NCBI GenBank assembly: GCA_947259405.1
Contig: CAMYLY010000006.1
Location: forward strand, 28,441 to 92,440
Direction of reading: 5' to 3'
Length of the DNA: 64,000 nt
Source: an uncultured Gemmatimonadales bacterium
GTDB lineage: Bacteria; Gemmatimonadota; Gemmatimonadetes; Gemmatimonadales; GWC2-71-9
Shown here: one piece after another, positions 1-8,211 of the stretch
How the letters are laid out: each line of letters begins with the position of its first letter
Numbering within the stretch: position 1 is the stretch's first letter
The notes under the pieces: generated by a model
Seen by the model: the letters and a program-made list of their open reading frames with translations, nothing else
What the model was told of the DNA's origin: nothing
Database searches by the model: none
Position numbers and translations under genes: made by a program

Positions 1-3000
1 GCCATCCGAGTTCGGGCCATCGAGGGGTCCTGGCCGGAGGCTCGCGATCGGATGGTCGAAGATGCGCGGGCCCAGTTCCAACGAGACATCGCGGACGCGG
101 TTGACCTGACGGAGCGGTTGGTCGATCGCATCGATGTGTTTGGGAGGGCGTCGCGTATCGAGGCGTTTCGATCGATCGATCGCGCCCTGGTATCAACAGG
201 CCCTGACCACGGGATCGTGATCTTCCAGGACGTGGGACGGGTGGCCAGACAGTGGGCGTGGGGCGGCGTGCTGCGGGTTCCCCCTGGCCAAATCGGTCCG
301 CCACTTGGCGCTCGCATGACTGCATTCTACGTCCTTCTGGAGGCACGTCGCCAGGATGAGAATCGGACGTTCGTAAGTCAGGTCGTCCTGGCGGCCGATA
401 GCGCGGTGCCGGACCGGAGCCAAACGCTCGCGGCGCAGTTCGCTCAACGGACCGGCGTTGGCCTGGTGTTCCATACGGAATTGCCTGAAGGCGAAGCGCC
501 CTGGGCCGTTTTCTGCCAGGACTCGTGCGAGCCGGCCGGGGCCATGCCGGTGGACACCATCATCTTCGCAGAGCTCATCCCGCCGTCGCAGGGTACGGCG
601 AAGCTCGACGCGCTGTCGGCGGGTGAACAGCTTGCGGTCAGTGTCCTGGCGGTGGGCCTCGTTGTCTTGCTGCTCACGGGCGGGCTCCCCGCCCGCTGGA
701 TCGGCCTCTTGGGCCTGGCGGGCCTGTTGTTGTTCACGGCCTCAGGTCGCTTGCTGGGGATGCAGTTCCTGTTCTCGACCGAGTCGTACTTCCTCGAGTG
801 GTTGGGGCCGTTCTCCGATTCCGCCGGCGCCCTGCTGGTGGCCGCGGTGGTCGTGACTGCGTTCATGATGCACCGGATCCAGGCCCTGGGACCGTACGGC
901 GTGCTCGGGCGGTTCGTGGCCCTCGGGCTTGTCATCGCGGCCCCCTGGGTCCTGACGGTCCTGAGTAACGGGATCACGCCGCCCGCCACCGGGATCAGCA
1001 CGTTGTTGTGGTTGAGCTGGCAAGTGCCTTTGGCGCTCGTAGGGGTCGCGTTGGGGTTGGCGGCCGGAAAGGCGTTGGGCGCCAGCGTGCTGCCTCACTG
1101 GTCGATCCCAGTGTTGGGCGCGGCGGGGGCCGTCCTTTTGGGACTTTGGGGAGTGACCTCGTGGCAGCCGTTCACTGGCTGGTCTTCGTGGTATCCGGCG
1201 GCGTGGGTCGTGGTCGCTCTGCTGGCAATCCAGGGGACCAGCCGCGCACGAGTGGCCGCGAGTGCGACGGTCGTCGCCGGCGCTGCGGCCGCTGTCCTCG
1301 TCTGGAGTGCGGAGGTCGAGAGCCGGCTCGTCCTTGCGGAGCGTGACGCCGGGCGGGTCGATGAGGGCGACGCGTTTGCGATCAGCCAGCTTGACCGATT
1401 CGGCGACGTCTTGATGGAAGGGGCCGTTCCCCGCGCAGCCGCCACGTTGTATGCGCAGTGGAGCCGGTCCCAGTTGTCGTTGGACGACTATCCCGCCGTT
1501 CTCGATTCCTGGGATCCTTTTGGCGCGCGCATCGCATCGCTGGAATTGGCCGAACTTCCGATCACGGCTACGCGCCGCGCGCGCCTCGCGTCGTCGGCGC
1601 GGCTCACCGGTCAACCGAAGACAGAGTCCATCGCCCTGGAAAATGGCATCCACTACCTTGCGGCCGTCCCGTTCCGCGATGGATCGGCGGTGACCATCGC
1701 GCTCGGACCCCGCTCCCGGCTCATCTCGCCCGTATTGGTGGCACGTTTCCTCAGGGGTGAGCGGCGGCTGGAGGCTCCGTATGAGCTGTCGCTCGGTGAG
1801 ACCGTGGCGGGGCCGGCCACGGATGTCATCGATTGGTCGCGTACCGGTCCCGCGGTACGGGGCTCACGGGTGATGCAGGTGGACAATCATAGAGCGCGGC
1901 ACCTGCACGTCGTTGTTCCACTCCGTGAGACGATGGACATCACCGTACGCGGCATCCTGGTCGTCTTGGTCAACGGTCTGATTGTGCTGCTGGTTGCTGC
2001 GCTCAGTGCCGGCATGATGTTCGGCCTCCGCGTTCCCCAGGTCGTTCGGTCAGCGCTCAGCTTCGGGTCCTACCGCGTCCAACTCACCGTGGCACTTGCG
2101 GGCTTCTTTGTCTTGCCGACCCTTGGGTTCGCGGTGTGGTCGCTCAACCGCATACGCACGGAGGCAGACCGGTCGCGCGATCTCGTGATCCAGGGAACGC
2201 TCAGCGAGGCCACCGAAGTGGCCCAGCAGACGCGGACCATTGGCATCGAGGGAGTGGGGCTCGACGTGATCGAGCTAGGTAATCGGTTGGGGAACGACCT
2301 CCTGCTGTACGAGGACGGCGTGCTCACCCAATACAGCGCACCGGTGCTGGGCGAGTTGGGGCTGCTCGGCCCGTTCCTGCAGGCGAGCGTGTTCGAAGAG
2401 TTCGCCTTCCGCGATGGGCTCGAACTCAACACGAACCTCGTGATTGGTGGTCAGCCCACTCGTGTGGGCTATCGGTCCGTCGAGGCGGAGAACCGTGCCG
2501 CGCCGGTCCTCGCCGCACCGCAGTTGGTGGACGTCGGCGGCCTGCAACGCGAGCGCGAGGATCTCGCGCTCAGCGTGCTCTTAGTGACCTTGTTGGGTGT
2601 GGCTGGGGCCGCCGGTCTCGCGGCTGTGGCTGCACGGTCGCTGTCTAAGCCGGTGCAATCGCTCCGTGCGGCGGCTGTGGCGGTCGGACAGGGAGAGACG
2701 CTGCCGGCATTCGATCCGAATGTGCCGGCGGAGTTCGGGCCAGTCATGGATGCGTTCGTGCGCATGGCCCACGACGTCGATCGGAGCCAGCGCGCCCTCG
2801 AGGCGGCGCGGCGGCGGACTGCGACGGTCCTCGCCAACGTGGCCACGGGGGTGGTGGCGGTCGACACGGATCTGCGGGTGACCATCGCGAATCCGCGAGC
2901 GGCGGAGCTGCTGGGTTCCGCGCTGCCGTCGGGAGACATCGTCACCGACGTGTCAGCTCCCGAGTGGAGGCGCGTGTGGGACTGGGTCGTAGAGTTCATG

Positions 3001-3831
3001 CGAAGCTCAGAGGAGTTCGCCGAGGAAGAGTTTGCTCTCGGCGAACGCCAGATCCGCGCGCAGGTGGCGGCGATGCATGCCGACCCCAAGGGCTGCGTGA
3101 TCGCCCTCGACGATACGACAGAACTCTCACGCGCCGTCCGCGTCTTAGCCTGGGGTGAGCTGGCGCGACAAGTCGCCCATGAAATCAAGAACCCGTTGAC
3201 GCCGATCCGGCTGGGCATCCAACACATCCAACGCGCCCGTCGGGACGGAAGTGCGGAATTCGATTCGACCCTCGAGCGGACCGGTCAGCAGATCCTCGCT
3301 GAGATCGAGCGGCTGGACGCCATCGCGCGTGCGTTTGCGAGGTTCGGAGCACCCCCGGCGGAATCGGCGCCGCTGGAACGCAGCGACGTCGTCAGCGTTG
3401 CACGAGAAGCGGCCGACCTCTATGCGTTTGGTGACGGACCCGAAATCCGGTTGGAGGCCTCCGATCGTGTCGAGGCTCTCGTGCGCCGGGACGAAGTCAA
3501 AGAGGTGCTGATCAACCTCATCGAGAACGCCCGCGACGCACAGGCCAGACTCGTCGTGATCGGAATCTCCGACAACGGTCAGGAGCGCGTCACCATTCGC
3601 GTTCGTGACGACGGGTCCGGAATCACCAAAGAGCATATGCAGCAGGTGTTCGAGCCTCAATTCTCCACGACCAGCAGCGGGACGGGATTGGGCTTGGCCA
3701 TCTGCAAGCGACTCGTGGAAGGGTGGGGAGGGACCATTCGCGTGGCAAGCGAGGTGGGTGAAGGCACGGAAGTGACCATCGCGCTCAGCGGTACAAAGAA
3801 AGCCGCCTCAGTGGGCGGCTCTCCTTCGTAA
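1..3831 (+). CDS. NtrY-like multi-pass membrane sensor histidine kinase (5' end outside window)
   Basis: The frame is open from base 1, so the start lies upstream; 1276 residues are visible. A block of about seven hydrophobic segments lies at residues 215-440. Two more segments near 660-720 and one near 845-870 follow, then a HAMP-like stretch after LSKPVQSL, a PAS-like segment near 940-1040, and a HisKA/HATPase core. The phosphoacceptor His is residue 1060 in an HEIKNP box. An N box (NLIENARDAQ, about 1170) and G boxes (DDGSGI, GTGLGLAI) are intact. The dimerisation and ATP-binding order and the HEIKNPLTPI box are typical of NtrY kinases, which phosphorylate NtrX-type regulators. An NtrX/NtrC-type regulator lies at 19973, not adjacent, so pairing is only a guess. 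The last codons overlap a hairpin that suits the opposing gene as terminator. Confidence 0.9.
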   Translation, partial: AIRVRAIEGSWPEARDRMVEDARAQFQRDIADAVDLTERLVDRIDVFGRASRIEAFRSIDRALVSTGPDHGIVIFQDVGRVARQWAWGGVLRVPPGQIGPPLGARMTAFYVLLEARRQDENRTFVSQVVLAADSAVPDRSQTLAAQFAQRTGVGLVFHTELPEGEAPWAVFCQDSCEPAGAMPVDTIIFAELIPPSQGTAKLDALSAGEQLAVSVLAVGLVVLLLTGGLPARWIGLLGLAGLLLFTASGRLLGMQFLFSTESYFLEWLGPFSDSAGALLVAAVVVTAFMMHRIQALGPYGVLGRFVALGLVIAAPWVLTVLSNGITPPATGISTLLWLSWQVPLALVGVALGLAAGKALGASVLPHWSIPVLGAAGAVLLGLWGVTSWQPFTGWSSWYPAAWVVVALLAIQGTSRARVAASATVVAGAAAAVLVWSAEVESRLVLAERDAGRVDEGDAFAISQLDRFGDVLMEGAVPRAAATLYAQWSRSQLSLDDYPAVLDSWDPFGARIASLELAELPITATRRARLASSARLTGQPKTESIALENGIHYLAAVPFRDGSAVTIALGPRSRLISPVLVARFLRGERRLEAPYELSLGETVAGPATDVIDWSRTGPAVRGSRVMQVDNHRARHLHVVVPLRETMDITVRGILVVLVNGLIVLLVAALSAGMMFGLRVPQVVRSALSFGSYRVQLTVALAGFFVLPTLGFAVWSLNRIRTEADRSRDLVIQGTLSEATEVAQQTRTIGIEGVGLDVIELGNRLGNDLLLYEDGVLTQYSAPVLGELGLLGPFLQASVFEEFAFRDGLELNTNLVIGGQPTRVGYRSVEAENRAAPVLAAPQLVDVGGLQREREDLALSVLLVTLLGVAGAAGLAAVAARSLSKPVQSLRAAAVAVGQGETLPAFDPNVPAEFGPVMDAFVRMAHDVDRSQRALEAARRRTATVLANVATGVVAVDTDLRVTIANPRAAELLGSALPSGDIVTDVSAPEWRRVWDWVVEFMRSSEEFAEEEFALGERQIRAQVAAMHADPKGCVIALDDTTELSRAVRVLAWGELARQVAHEIKNPLTPIRLGIQHIQRARRDGSAEFDSTLERTGQQILAEIERLDAIARAFARFGAPPAESAPLERSDVVSVAREAADLYAFGDGPEIRLEASDRVEALVRRDEVKEVLINLIENARDAQARLVVIGISDNGQERVTIRVRDDGSGITKEHMQQVFEPQFSTTSSGTGLGLAICKRLVEGWGGTIRVASEVGEGTEVTIALSGTKKAASVGGSPS
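3793..3820 (-). terminator. Intrinsic terminator for the plug-domain gene, inside the kinase 3' end
   Basis: AGCCGCC (3801-3807) pairs perfectly with GGCGGCT (3814-3820) around a 6-nt loop. Read on the minus strand the stem is followed by TTCTTTG, giving the U-rich tail expected of a rho-independent terminator for the gene ending at 3858. On the plus strand there is no T run. The stem sits within the last ten codons of the converging kinase gene. Confidence 0.6.
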
Positions 3832-3857
3832 CCGTCGGTCGACACCTACCTACCTAC

Positions 3858-4625
3858 CTAGTTGCCACCTCCCGGCCGCGGCTGCTGCGAGCATTCTCGT
3901 GGACGGGGTGCCGCCGACCCACGGGTCCAAATCAGGATTACGCCGCTGTAGGTCTCTCCGATGATGCTCGGACGGAATTCCTGTGATGCCCGGAAGCCCT
4001 TCCGCACCTCGACGCACTCGACTTCATTCACGTCGATGTAGAACTGGATCGGGGGCCTCACGACCACTCCATCGATCACGAACAGCATCGGTCGCATCGA
4101 GTTTCGCGCCGAGACGCCCTCCGTGTCCTTGTCGCCATAAAAATCCAGGCCAGCAACCGTGCCACTCAGCGCTTCCAGCACGCTTCCCTGCGTTGGCAGT
4201 TGATCTGACCGCATGATGTTCGAGCCGAATGCCCACTGCCGTTCCTCGGGCCGCTCCCCGATCACCTCGACCGGATCGAGGGCGACGGTCAGTGGTGCCA
4301 GGGTGAAATTCACGGCCTCCGTTCCGCCGGGCTTGATGTTGTAGTACGGCGTCGTGATGGGATGGAAGCCGATGGTCTGTGCCTTCACCTTGATCAGACC
4401 AGGTGGAACTCCGATCAACGTGTAGGTCCCGTCGGAATTGGACGTCGCCGTGATGTCCGATCCCAGGATCGTGATGGCCACGTTGGCCACGGGCTCACGG
4501 GTAATTGCGTCGATCACTATTCCCGAAATGGTAGCGGGTGTCTGCGCGGACAGATGCTGCACGTTCAACAGCGTCAGGGCCGCCAGGACCGCTAAGGACG
4601 AGAGAGCGCGTCCGGGATTGATCAT
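3858..4625 (-). CDS. Secreted carboxypeptidase-regulatory-like plus TonB-plug domain protein
   Basis: The chosen ATG at 4625 gives 255 residues beginning with a Sec signal (MINPGRALSS...HLSAQ). Residues about 30-110 form a CarboxypepD_reg-like beta-sandwich (SGIVIDAITREPVANVAI), and about 135-235 resemble the TonB plug (VLEALSGTVAGLD, MLFVIDGVVV, VECVEVRKG). The outer-membrane beta-barrel that normally follows in SusC/TonB receptors is absent; the protein ends about 25 residues after the plug-like part. Families with this short architecture are common in Gemmatimonadota and Bacteroidota, with no defined function. The start is coupled to a 13-codon leader ORF whose TGA overlaps this ATG. An in-frame extension to 4724 exists but lacks a ribosome binding site and would spoil the signal peptide. 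Confidence 0.75.
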   Translation of the reverse strand: MINPGRALSSLAVLAALTLLNVQHLSAQTPATISGIVIDAITREPVANVAITILGSDITATSNSDGTYTLIGVPPGLIKVKAQTIGFHPITTPYYNIKPGGTEAVNFTLAPLTVALDPVEVIGERPEERQWAFGSNIMRSDQLPTQGSVLEALSGTVAGLDFYGDKDTEGVSARNSMRPMLFVIDGVVVRPPIQFYIDVNEVECVEVRKGFRASQEFRPSIIGETYSGVILIWTRGSAAPRPRECSQQPRPGGGN

Positions 4626-4663
4626 CGTTCCAACTCCAGGGCTGGGCCTGTGCGTGCCCTCAT
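4622..4663 (-). CDS. 13-codon leader ORF coupled to the plug-domain gene
   Basis: An ATG at 4663 is preceded 9 nt upstream by a strong Shine-Dalgarno (AGAGGAGG, 4672-4679). It opens MRARTGPALELER, and its TGA overlaps the ATG of the plug-domain gene (ATGA). The main gene has only a weak GGAG of its own, inside the leader ORF. The arrangement suggests translational coupling. No run of a single amino acid points to classical attenuation. Confidence 0.5.
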   Translation of the reverse strand: MRARTGPALELER

Positions 4664-4684
4664 GGTGAATGCCTCCTCTGGTCG

Positions 4685-4714
4685 AATATATGGATTCGGC
4701 ACAGGGGTGGGCAA
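4685..4714 (-). promoter_or_regulatory. Candidate sigma-70-type promoter for the leader ORF and plug gene
   Basis: On the minus strand TTGCCC (4709-4714) and TATATT (4685-4690) are separated by 18 bp. Transcription would start about 15 nt before the leader ORF's ATG, leaving its Shine-Dalgarno near the 5' end of the message. Confidence 0.45.
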
Positions 4715-4869
4715 TGAGTCCCAAATGCTTGAAACACCGGTGGTTGGTACTCTGTTCCGCTTGGTTTGACGGCCGCCGAAGGTGCCCAAGGTGGGTGGCG
4801 TTCGCCGCTGCTGGCCGTGGCCATGGAACCTTAGCAGATTTCAGACGTTACACACCTGAGACCAACTGC

Positions 4870-5805
4870 ATGAGGGTTCCAGTGCTGATTCGACGGCCTC
4901 CAGAGATCCTGTCTTCCGAGATTACCGACGAGGGTTTGTTCCTCAACCGTAGAAAGTTCGTCCAGGCTGCCGCCGCGGTGGGCGCCGCGGGCGTTGCGGG
5001 CTCGCTGCTCCGACCCAAGGGCGTGCGCGCGGCCGAGCCGGGGCAGGACGAGGACAAACTCACACCATACGAGGATGTGACCAGCTACAACAATTTCTAC
5101 GAATTCGGAACGGGGAAGGGCGACCCGGTCAAGAACGCCCACACGCTTCGTCCCCGCCCCTGGACCATTCGCGTCGAAGGCGAGGTCGGCAAGCCTACGA
5201 CGTTCGATATCGATGACATCTGGTCACGGTTCCCACCCGAGGAGCGGGTCTATCGGCTGCGATGTGTCGAGGCCTGGTCGATGGTGATTCCGTGGTTCGG
5301 CTTCCCGCTCGCGGACCTGCTTACTGCAGTCGAACCGACGTCTGCCGCACGGTTTGTCGAGTTCAAGACGCTGCACGATACGGAGCAGATGCCCGGCCAG
5401 CGGCGCGGGGTCCTGCCGTGGCCCTACATCGAGGGGTTGCGGATGGATGAAGCCATGCACCCCCTCACGATTCTGTCGCTTGGGGTGTACGGGAAGGTTC
5501 TCCCGAACCAGAACGGAGCGCCGATCCGGCTCGTTGTCCCGTGGAAATATGGATTCAAGAGCATCAAGTCGATTGTGAGCATCGAGTTGACCCGCGAACA
5601 GCCGCGGAACACGTGGATGGTGCAGGCGCCAAACGAGTACGGGTTCTACGCGAATGTGAATCCGGAGGTCGATCACCCACGGTGGAGCCAGAAGCGAGAA
5701 CGGCGCTTAGGTGAGCTGTTCAAGCGGGCGACGCTGCCTTTCAACGGGTATGCGGATCAGGTTGCCTCGCTCTACGCTGGGATGGATCTGACGCGGCATT
5801 ACTGA
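4870..5805 (+). CDS. msrP: Protein-methionine-sulfoxide reductase catalytic subunit MsrP
   Basis: Periplasmic molybdenum-cofactor enzyme that reduces oxidised methionines in envelope proteins, taking electrons from MsrQ. The 311-residue product has a Tat signal (NRRKF at 26-30, then a long alanine-rich h-region to about residue 55). The RCVEAWSM motif carries the conserved Mo-ligating Cys at residue 132. Length is close to E. coli MsrP (334). The ATG at 4870 is preferred over upstream in-frame starts, which would put an unrelated 67-residue stretch before the Tat signal. msrQ follows after 9 nt. Confidence 0.95.
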   Translation: MRVPVLIRRPPEILSSEITDEGLFLNRRKFVQAAAAVGAAGVAGSLLRPKGVRAAEPGQDEDKLTPYEDVTSYNNFYEFGTGKGDPVKNAHTLRPRPWTIRVEGEVGKPTTFDIDDIWSRFPPEERVYRLRCVEAWSMVIPWFGFPLADLLTAVEPTSAARFVEFKTLHDTEQMPGQRRGVLPWPYIEGLRMDEAMHPLTILSLGVYGKVLPNQNGAPIRLVVPWKYGFKSIKSIVSIELTREQPRNTWMVQAPNEYGFYANVNPEVDHPRWSQKRERRLGELFKRATLPFNGYADQVASLYAGMDLTRHY

Positions 5806-5814
5806 TCTCGGCTG

Positions 5815-6480
5815 GTGTCCGTGAACCAGGTGCAGTGGGTGCGGCGGGTCCTCAAGCCCGCCGTATTTGTAGCCGCCGCTGTCCCGTTCGGGCTCCTCGT
5901 GAAGGACATTTTCGGGGGAACGCTGGGCGCTAACCCAGTGGAAGAGATCACGCATCGCACTGGATTCTGGACCCTCACGATGCTCACGATCACGCTGGGC
6001 GTGACGCCTATCCGCAAGGTGTTGCGACTCAACGCACTGATCCGGCTCCGGCGAATGCTCGGCGTGTACGCGTTCTTCTACGCATTCCTCCATTTCACCA
6101 TGTACGCGCTCGATCGCGCGGTGTTCTCGGGATTAGGCCTTACCGTTGGTGCCATTGTGGAGGATGTCGCCGAACGCCCGTTTGTGACCGTGGGCTTCAC
6201 CGCCTTCGTCCTCCTCGTCCCACTCGCCATCACTTCCACGAAGGGATGGGTCAAGCGGTTAGGGGGGAAGCGGTGGCAGCGTCTACATCGCCTGGTGTAC
6301 GTCGCTGCCATCGGCGGCGTGTTCCACTTCCTCTGGCTCGTGAAGGCCGACATACGACGGCCAGTGATCTTCGGAGCGATCCTCACCGTCCTGCTCGGAT
6401 ATCGCGTGGGGGTCTGGTGGGTGGGTAAGGGCCGGCGGCAACGGGCGGGGCACGTCGTGGCGGCTGGGGCCTCTAGCTGA
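5815..6480 (+). CDS. msrQ: Heme-binding membrane subunit MsrQ
   Basis: Inner-membrane ferric-reductase-like haem b protein that passes quinone-derived electrons to MsrP. 221 residues with about six hydrophobic segments; the RRMLGVYAFFYAFLH stretch contributes a conserved His, and further His residues lie in the RLHRLVYVAAI and GVFHFLW segments, as in the ferric reductase-like transmembrane family. The GTG start at 5815 lies 9 nt after msrP, so the two are surely co-transcribed. Its last 8 bases overlap the convergent gene at 6473. Confidence 0.93.
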   Translation: MSVNQVQWVRRVLKPAVFVAAAVPFGLLVKDIFGGTLGANPVEEITHRTGFWTLTMLTITLGVTPIRKVLRLNALIRLRRMLGVYAFFYAFLHFTMYALDRAVFSGLGLTVGAIVEDVAERPFVTVGFTAFVLLVPLAITSTKGWVKRLGGKRWQRLHRLVYVAAIGGVFHFLWLVKADIRRPVIFGAILTVLLGYRVGVWWVGKGRRQRAGHVVAAGASS

Positions 6481-6736
6481 GCGCGCTCGCCCCCCGAAAA
6501 CCGACCTGGTGCGGTTGGGCGTCGTCCGCGCCGACGTTCGTGATCGTAATCGAGCCGGCGCGCCCGTCCTCCAGGGCTAACGAGTAGGTCCCTCCCGTAT
6601 CTACGTGTGCCCCGGGGGGGAGCTCGAACGACCCGTTCCAGTCCGTCTCCCCGTCGCCGCTCTTGGCGAGCCAAACTTCCAGATCGTCGGCGATCGTCGT
6701 GTCGCCTTGTTGCACTTTCCCCGTCACACACTCCAT
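6473..6736 (-). CDS. Small uncharacterised beta-rich protein
   Basis: An 87-residue ORF with an ATG at 6736 and a good GGGAG 6 nt upstream. No signal peptide or membrane segment. The sequence alternates short hydrophobic and polar runs (DLEVWLAKSG, TYSLALEDG, SITITNVG), suggesting a beta-sandwich-like fold. It is downstream of the gamma-glutamylcyclotransferase-like gene by 21 nt, and its 3' end overlaps msrQ on the other strand. No family recognised. Confidence 0.6.
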   Translation of the reverse strand: MECVTGKVQQGDTTIADDLEVWLAKSGDGETDWNGSFELPPGAHVDTGGTYSLALEDGRAGSITITNVGADDAQPHQVGFRGASALS

Positions 6737-6757
6737 GGCGTCTCCCGGTTCGGTTGG

Positions 6758-7192
6758 CTACCGCGCCTCATAGATGTTCGCAACGCGTCTGGATCCATCG
6801 TTCATGAAGACCAGCGTGAGGACTCGACGGTAATCGGGTCCCTCGAAGTCGTCAATTGCGTCCCAGGCCATCGCGAGGTCGTCGGACTGAAAGACCTCGA
6901 CCGCTACCCGGTCGGGCCCGTCTTGAAGCCGGATGGCGGGATAGCCGAGCGTCGAACCCCATCCCTCCGCGTGGAGCTTTCCGAGAACGTGGCCCGCCGC
7001 CCATCCCCCGCACAGATGAGCAATCACATGATGGTTTTCCTTCCCGGGTGCCAGGCTTCCGTAGACGGCGAGAAGGGTTGAGCATTGGTGCTGGGCCTCC
7101 ACCGTGGTTTCGAACGGATGGCGGCTGGCGACTCGGCGGCTCGCGTTGATGGCAGCGAGCTGTTCCCTGAGGGTCGAAAGCGCGTGCTCCAT
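6758..7192 (-). CDS. Gamma-glutamylcyclotransferase-like (AIG2/GGCT) protein
   Basis: The YGSLAPGKENHHVI motif is the signature of the GGCT/AIG2 fold; an acidic residue later in the domain (DDFEGPDYRR) is at the expected place for the catalytic Glu. The fold cleaves gamma-glutamyl peptides or related amides; the substrate here is unknown. Taking the ATG at 7192 gives 144 residues. A GTG at 7234 would extend it by 14 residues into the upstream ABC gene, and neither has a clear ribosome binding site. Last gene of the run that begins with the GNAT or BI-1 gene. Confidence 0.75.
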   Translation of the reverse strand: MEHALSTLREQLAAINASRRVASRHPFETTVEAQHQCSTLLAVYGSLAPGKENHHVIAHLCGGWAAGHVLGKLHAEGWGSTLGYPAIRLQDGPDRVAVEVFQSDDLAMAWDAIDDFEGPDYRRVLTLVFMNDGSRRVANIYEAR

Positions 7193-7214
7193 CACAGGTA
7201 GGGACGTGTCTCGC

Positions 7215-7925
7215 TCACGCTCCGAACAAGCCACCCAGGTACTCGCGTCGGAACTGGTCGTGTGCGCGGGCTACGGTGGGAGTGCCAAGTGCATGCGTCG
7301 TTCCGGCGGTTATCCACACGACCTCGTCGGCAAGTTGCAGGAGTGCCTCGACCTCGTGACCCGTCACCACCATGGCGCACCCGCACGCTGCCAAGTGGCG
7401 CAAAGCCTGCGAGACGACTTCCGTATCCGTTGGCGAGAGGTCGAACAACGGCTCGTCGGCGAGGAGACAGTCGGGCTGTCGCGCGACCACGAGGCCGATC
7501 TCGGATCGCCGTCGTTCACCACCACTCAGCTTGGAGGCGGGGCGTTCCAAGAGCGCAGAGAGGCGGCACTGCTCGATGGCCGACTCGATGCCATCGCTCT
7601 CGGCGAGGGATGCCACAGCGTCGAGATGGGTTTTCACACTGAACCACCGTGAGAGCACACCGCGCTCCGGCAGATAGTACAGGCCGTTCCGTGCCAACGC
7701 GGCCAAGTCCGGTCGGGCCGAACGGTCACCTTTGTAGATGACCACCCCACGGTCCGCGCGCAGCTGCCCCACCGCGATCTTGAGCAGCGTACTTTTGCCC
7801 GTCCCGTTCCGTCCCAGCACCGCGGTGATTCGCCCCGAGTGCGCCCACACCCCGGCGGTCTGCAGCACCTTCCGCTGCCCGAACGACTTCGCCACTTGTT
7901 CAGCCGCGAAGATCGGCGCGTTCAC
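7215..7925 (-). CDS. ABC transporter ATP-binding protein
   Basis: 236-residue single-domain ATPase: Walker A GRNGTGKST near residue 38, signature LSGGERRRSE near 133, Walker B CLLADEP with the catalytic Glu, and a late His (VVTGHE) as the switch. Resembles the LptB/LivF/branched-chain group by size. No classical permease is adjacent; the upstream neighbours are a 95-residue membrane protein, overlapping by 4 nt (GTGA), and a BI-1 family protein. This suggests either a membrane partner not recognised as an ABC permease or a permease encoded elsewhere. Confidence 0.9.
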   Translation of the reverse strand: MNAPIFAAEQVAKSFGQRKVLQTAGVWAHSGRITAVLGRNGTGKSTLLKIAVGQLRADRGVVIYKGDRSARPDLAALARNGLYYLPERGVLSRWFSVKTHLDAVASLAESDGIESAIEQCRLSALLERPASKLSGGERRRSEIGLVVARQPDCLLADEPLFDLSPTDTEVVSQALRHLAACGCAMVVTGHEVEALLQLADEVVWITAGTTHALGTPTVARAHDQFRREYLGGLFGA

Positions 7926-8209
7926 GCGAAGAGGCCGTGGAGCGTTATTTCGGCAATGAGCGCCGGGACGATGGCAAAGGCGCGGCGCATGAGACGCGAC
8001 ACACCGGTGTTGCCGAGCAGGATCTGCTCGTTGAGGAGCACGTGGTCATGGCGGGCGAGTCCAACCACGAGGGCGATGACCAACACGCTGTGGAGTCCCA
8101 CGGTCAGCGGCGCTCCCCCAAGCGCGACGGACGCCGCACGAATACCAGCCCACAACAGCAGCGAGCGCAGAACGACGGCCGTGCCGATGACTCGGCTCGG
8201 CAGGTACAT
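7922..8209 (-). CDS. Small integral membrane protein, possible partner of the ABC ATPase
   Basis: A 95-residue ORF from the ATG at 8207-8209, 2 nt after the BI-1 gene and overlapping the ABC gene by 4 nt. Contains about two hydrophobic segments (VVLRSLLLWAGI, HSVLVIALVVGLA), a polar loop (RHDHVLLNEQILLGN) and a C-terminal hydrophobic stretch. The HDHVLLNEQILLGN stretch loosely recalls coupling-helix or tether regions, but no family is recognised. Tight packing between two translated genes supports expression. Confidence 0.65.
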   Translation of the reverse strand: MYLPSRVIGTAVVLRSLLLWAGIRAASVALGGAPLTVGLHSVLVIALVVGLARHDHVLLNEQILLGNTGVSRLMRRAFAIVPALIAEITLHGLFA

Positions 8210-8211
8210 GG

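Noticed and set aside
742..1653. 303-codon minus-strand ORF inside the kinase
   Set aside because: Low-complexity Arg/Gly-rich product, no ribosome binding site; a shadow of GC-rich codon usage in the kinase gene.
2469..3227. 252-codon minus-strand ORF inside the kinase
   Set aside because: Ser/Arg/Ala-rich and antisense to the HAMP, PAS and H-box coding sequence; no domain.
3846..3861. CTAC tandem repeats
   Set aside because: Only three to four copies of a tetranucleotide; too short to mean much.
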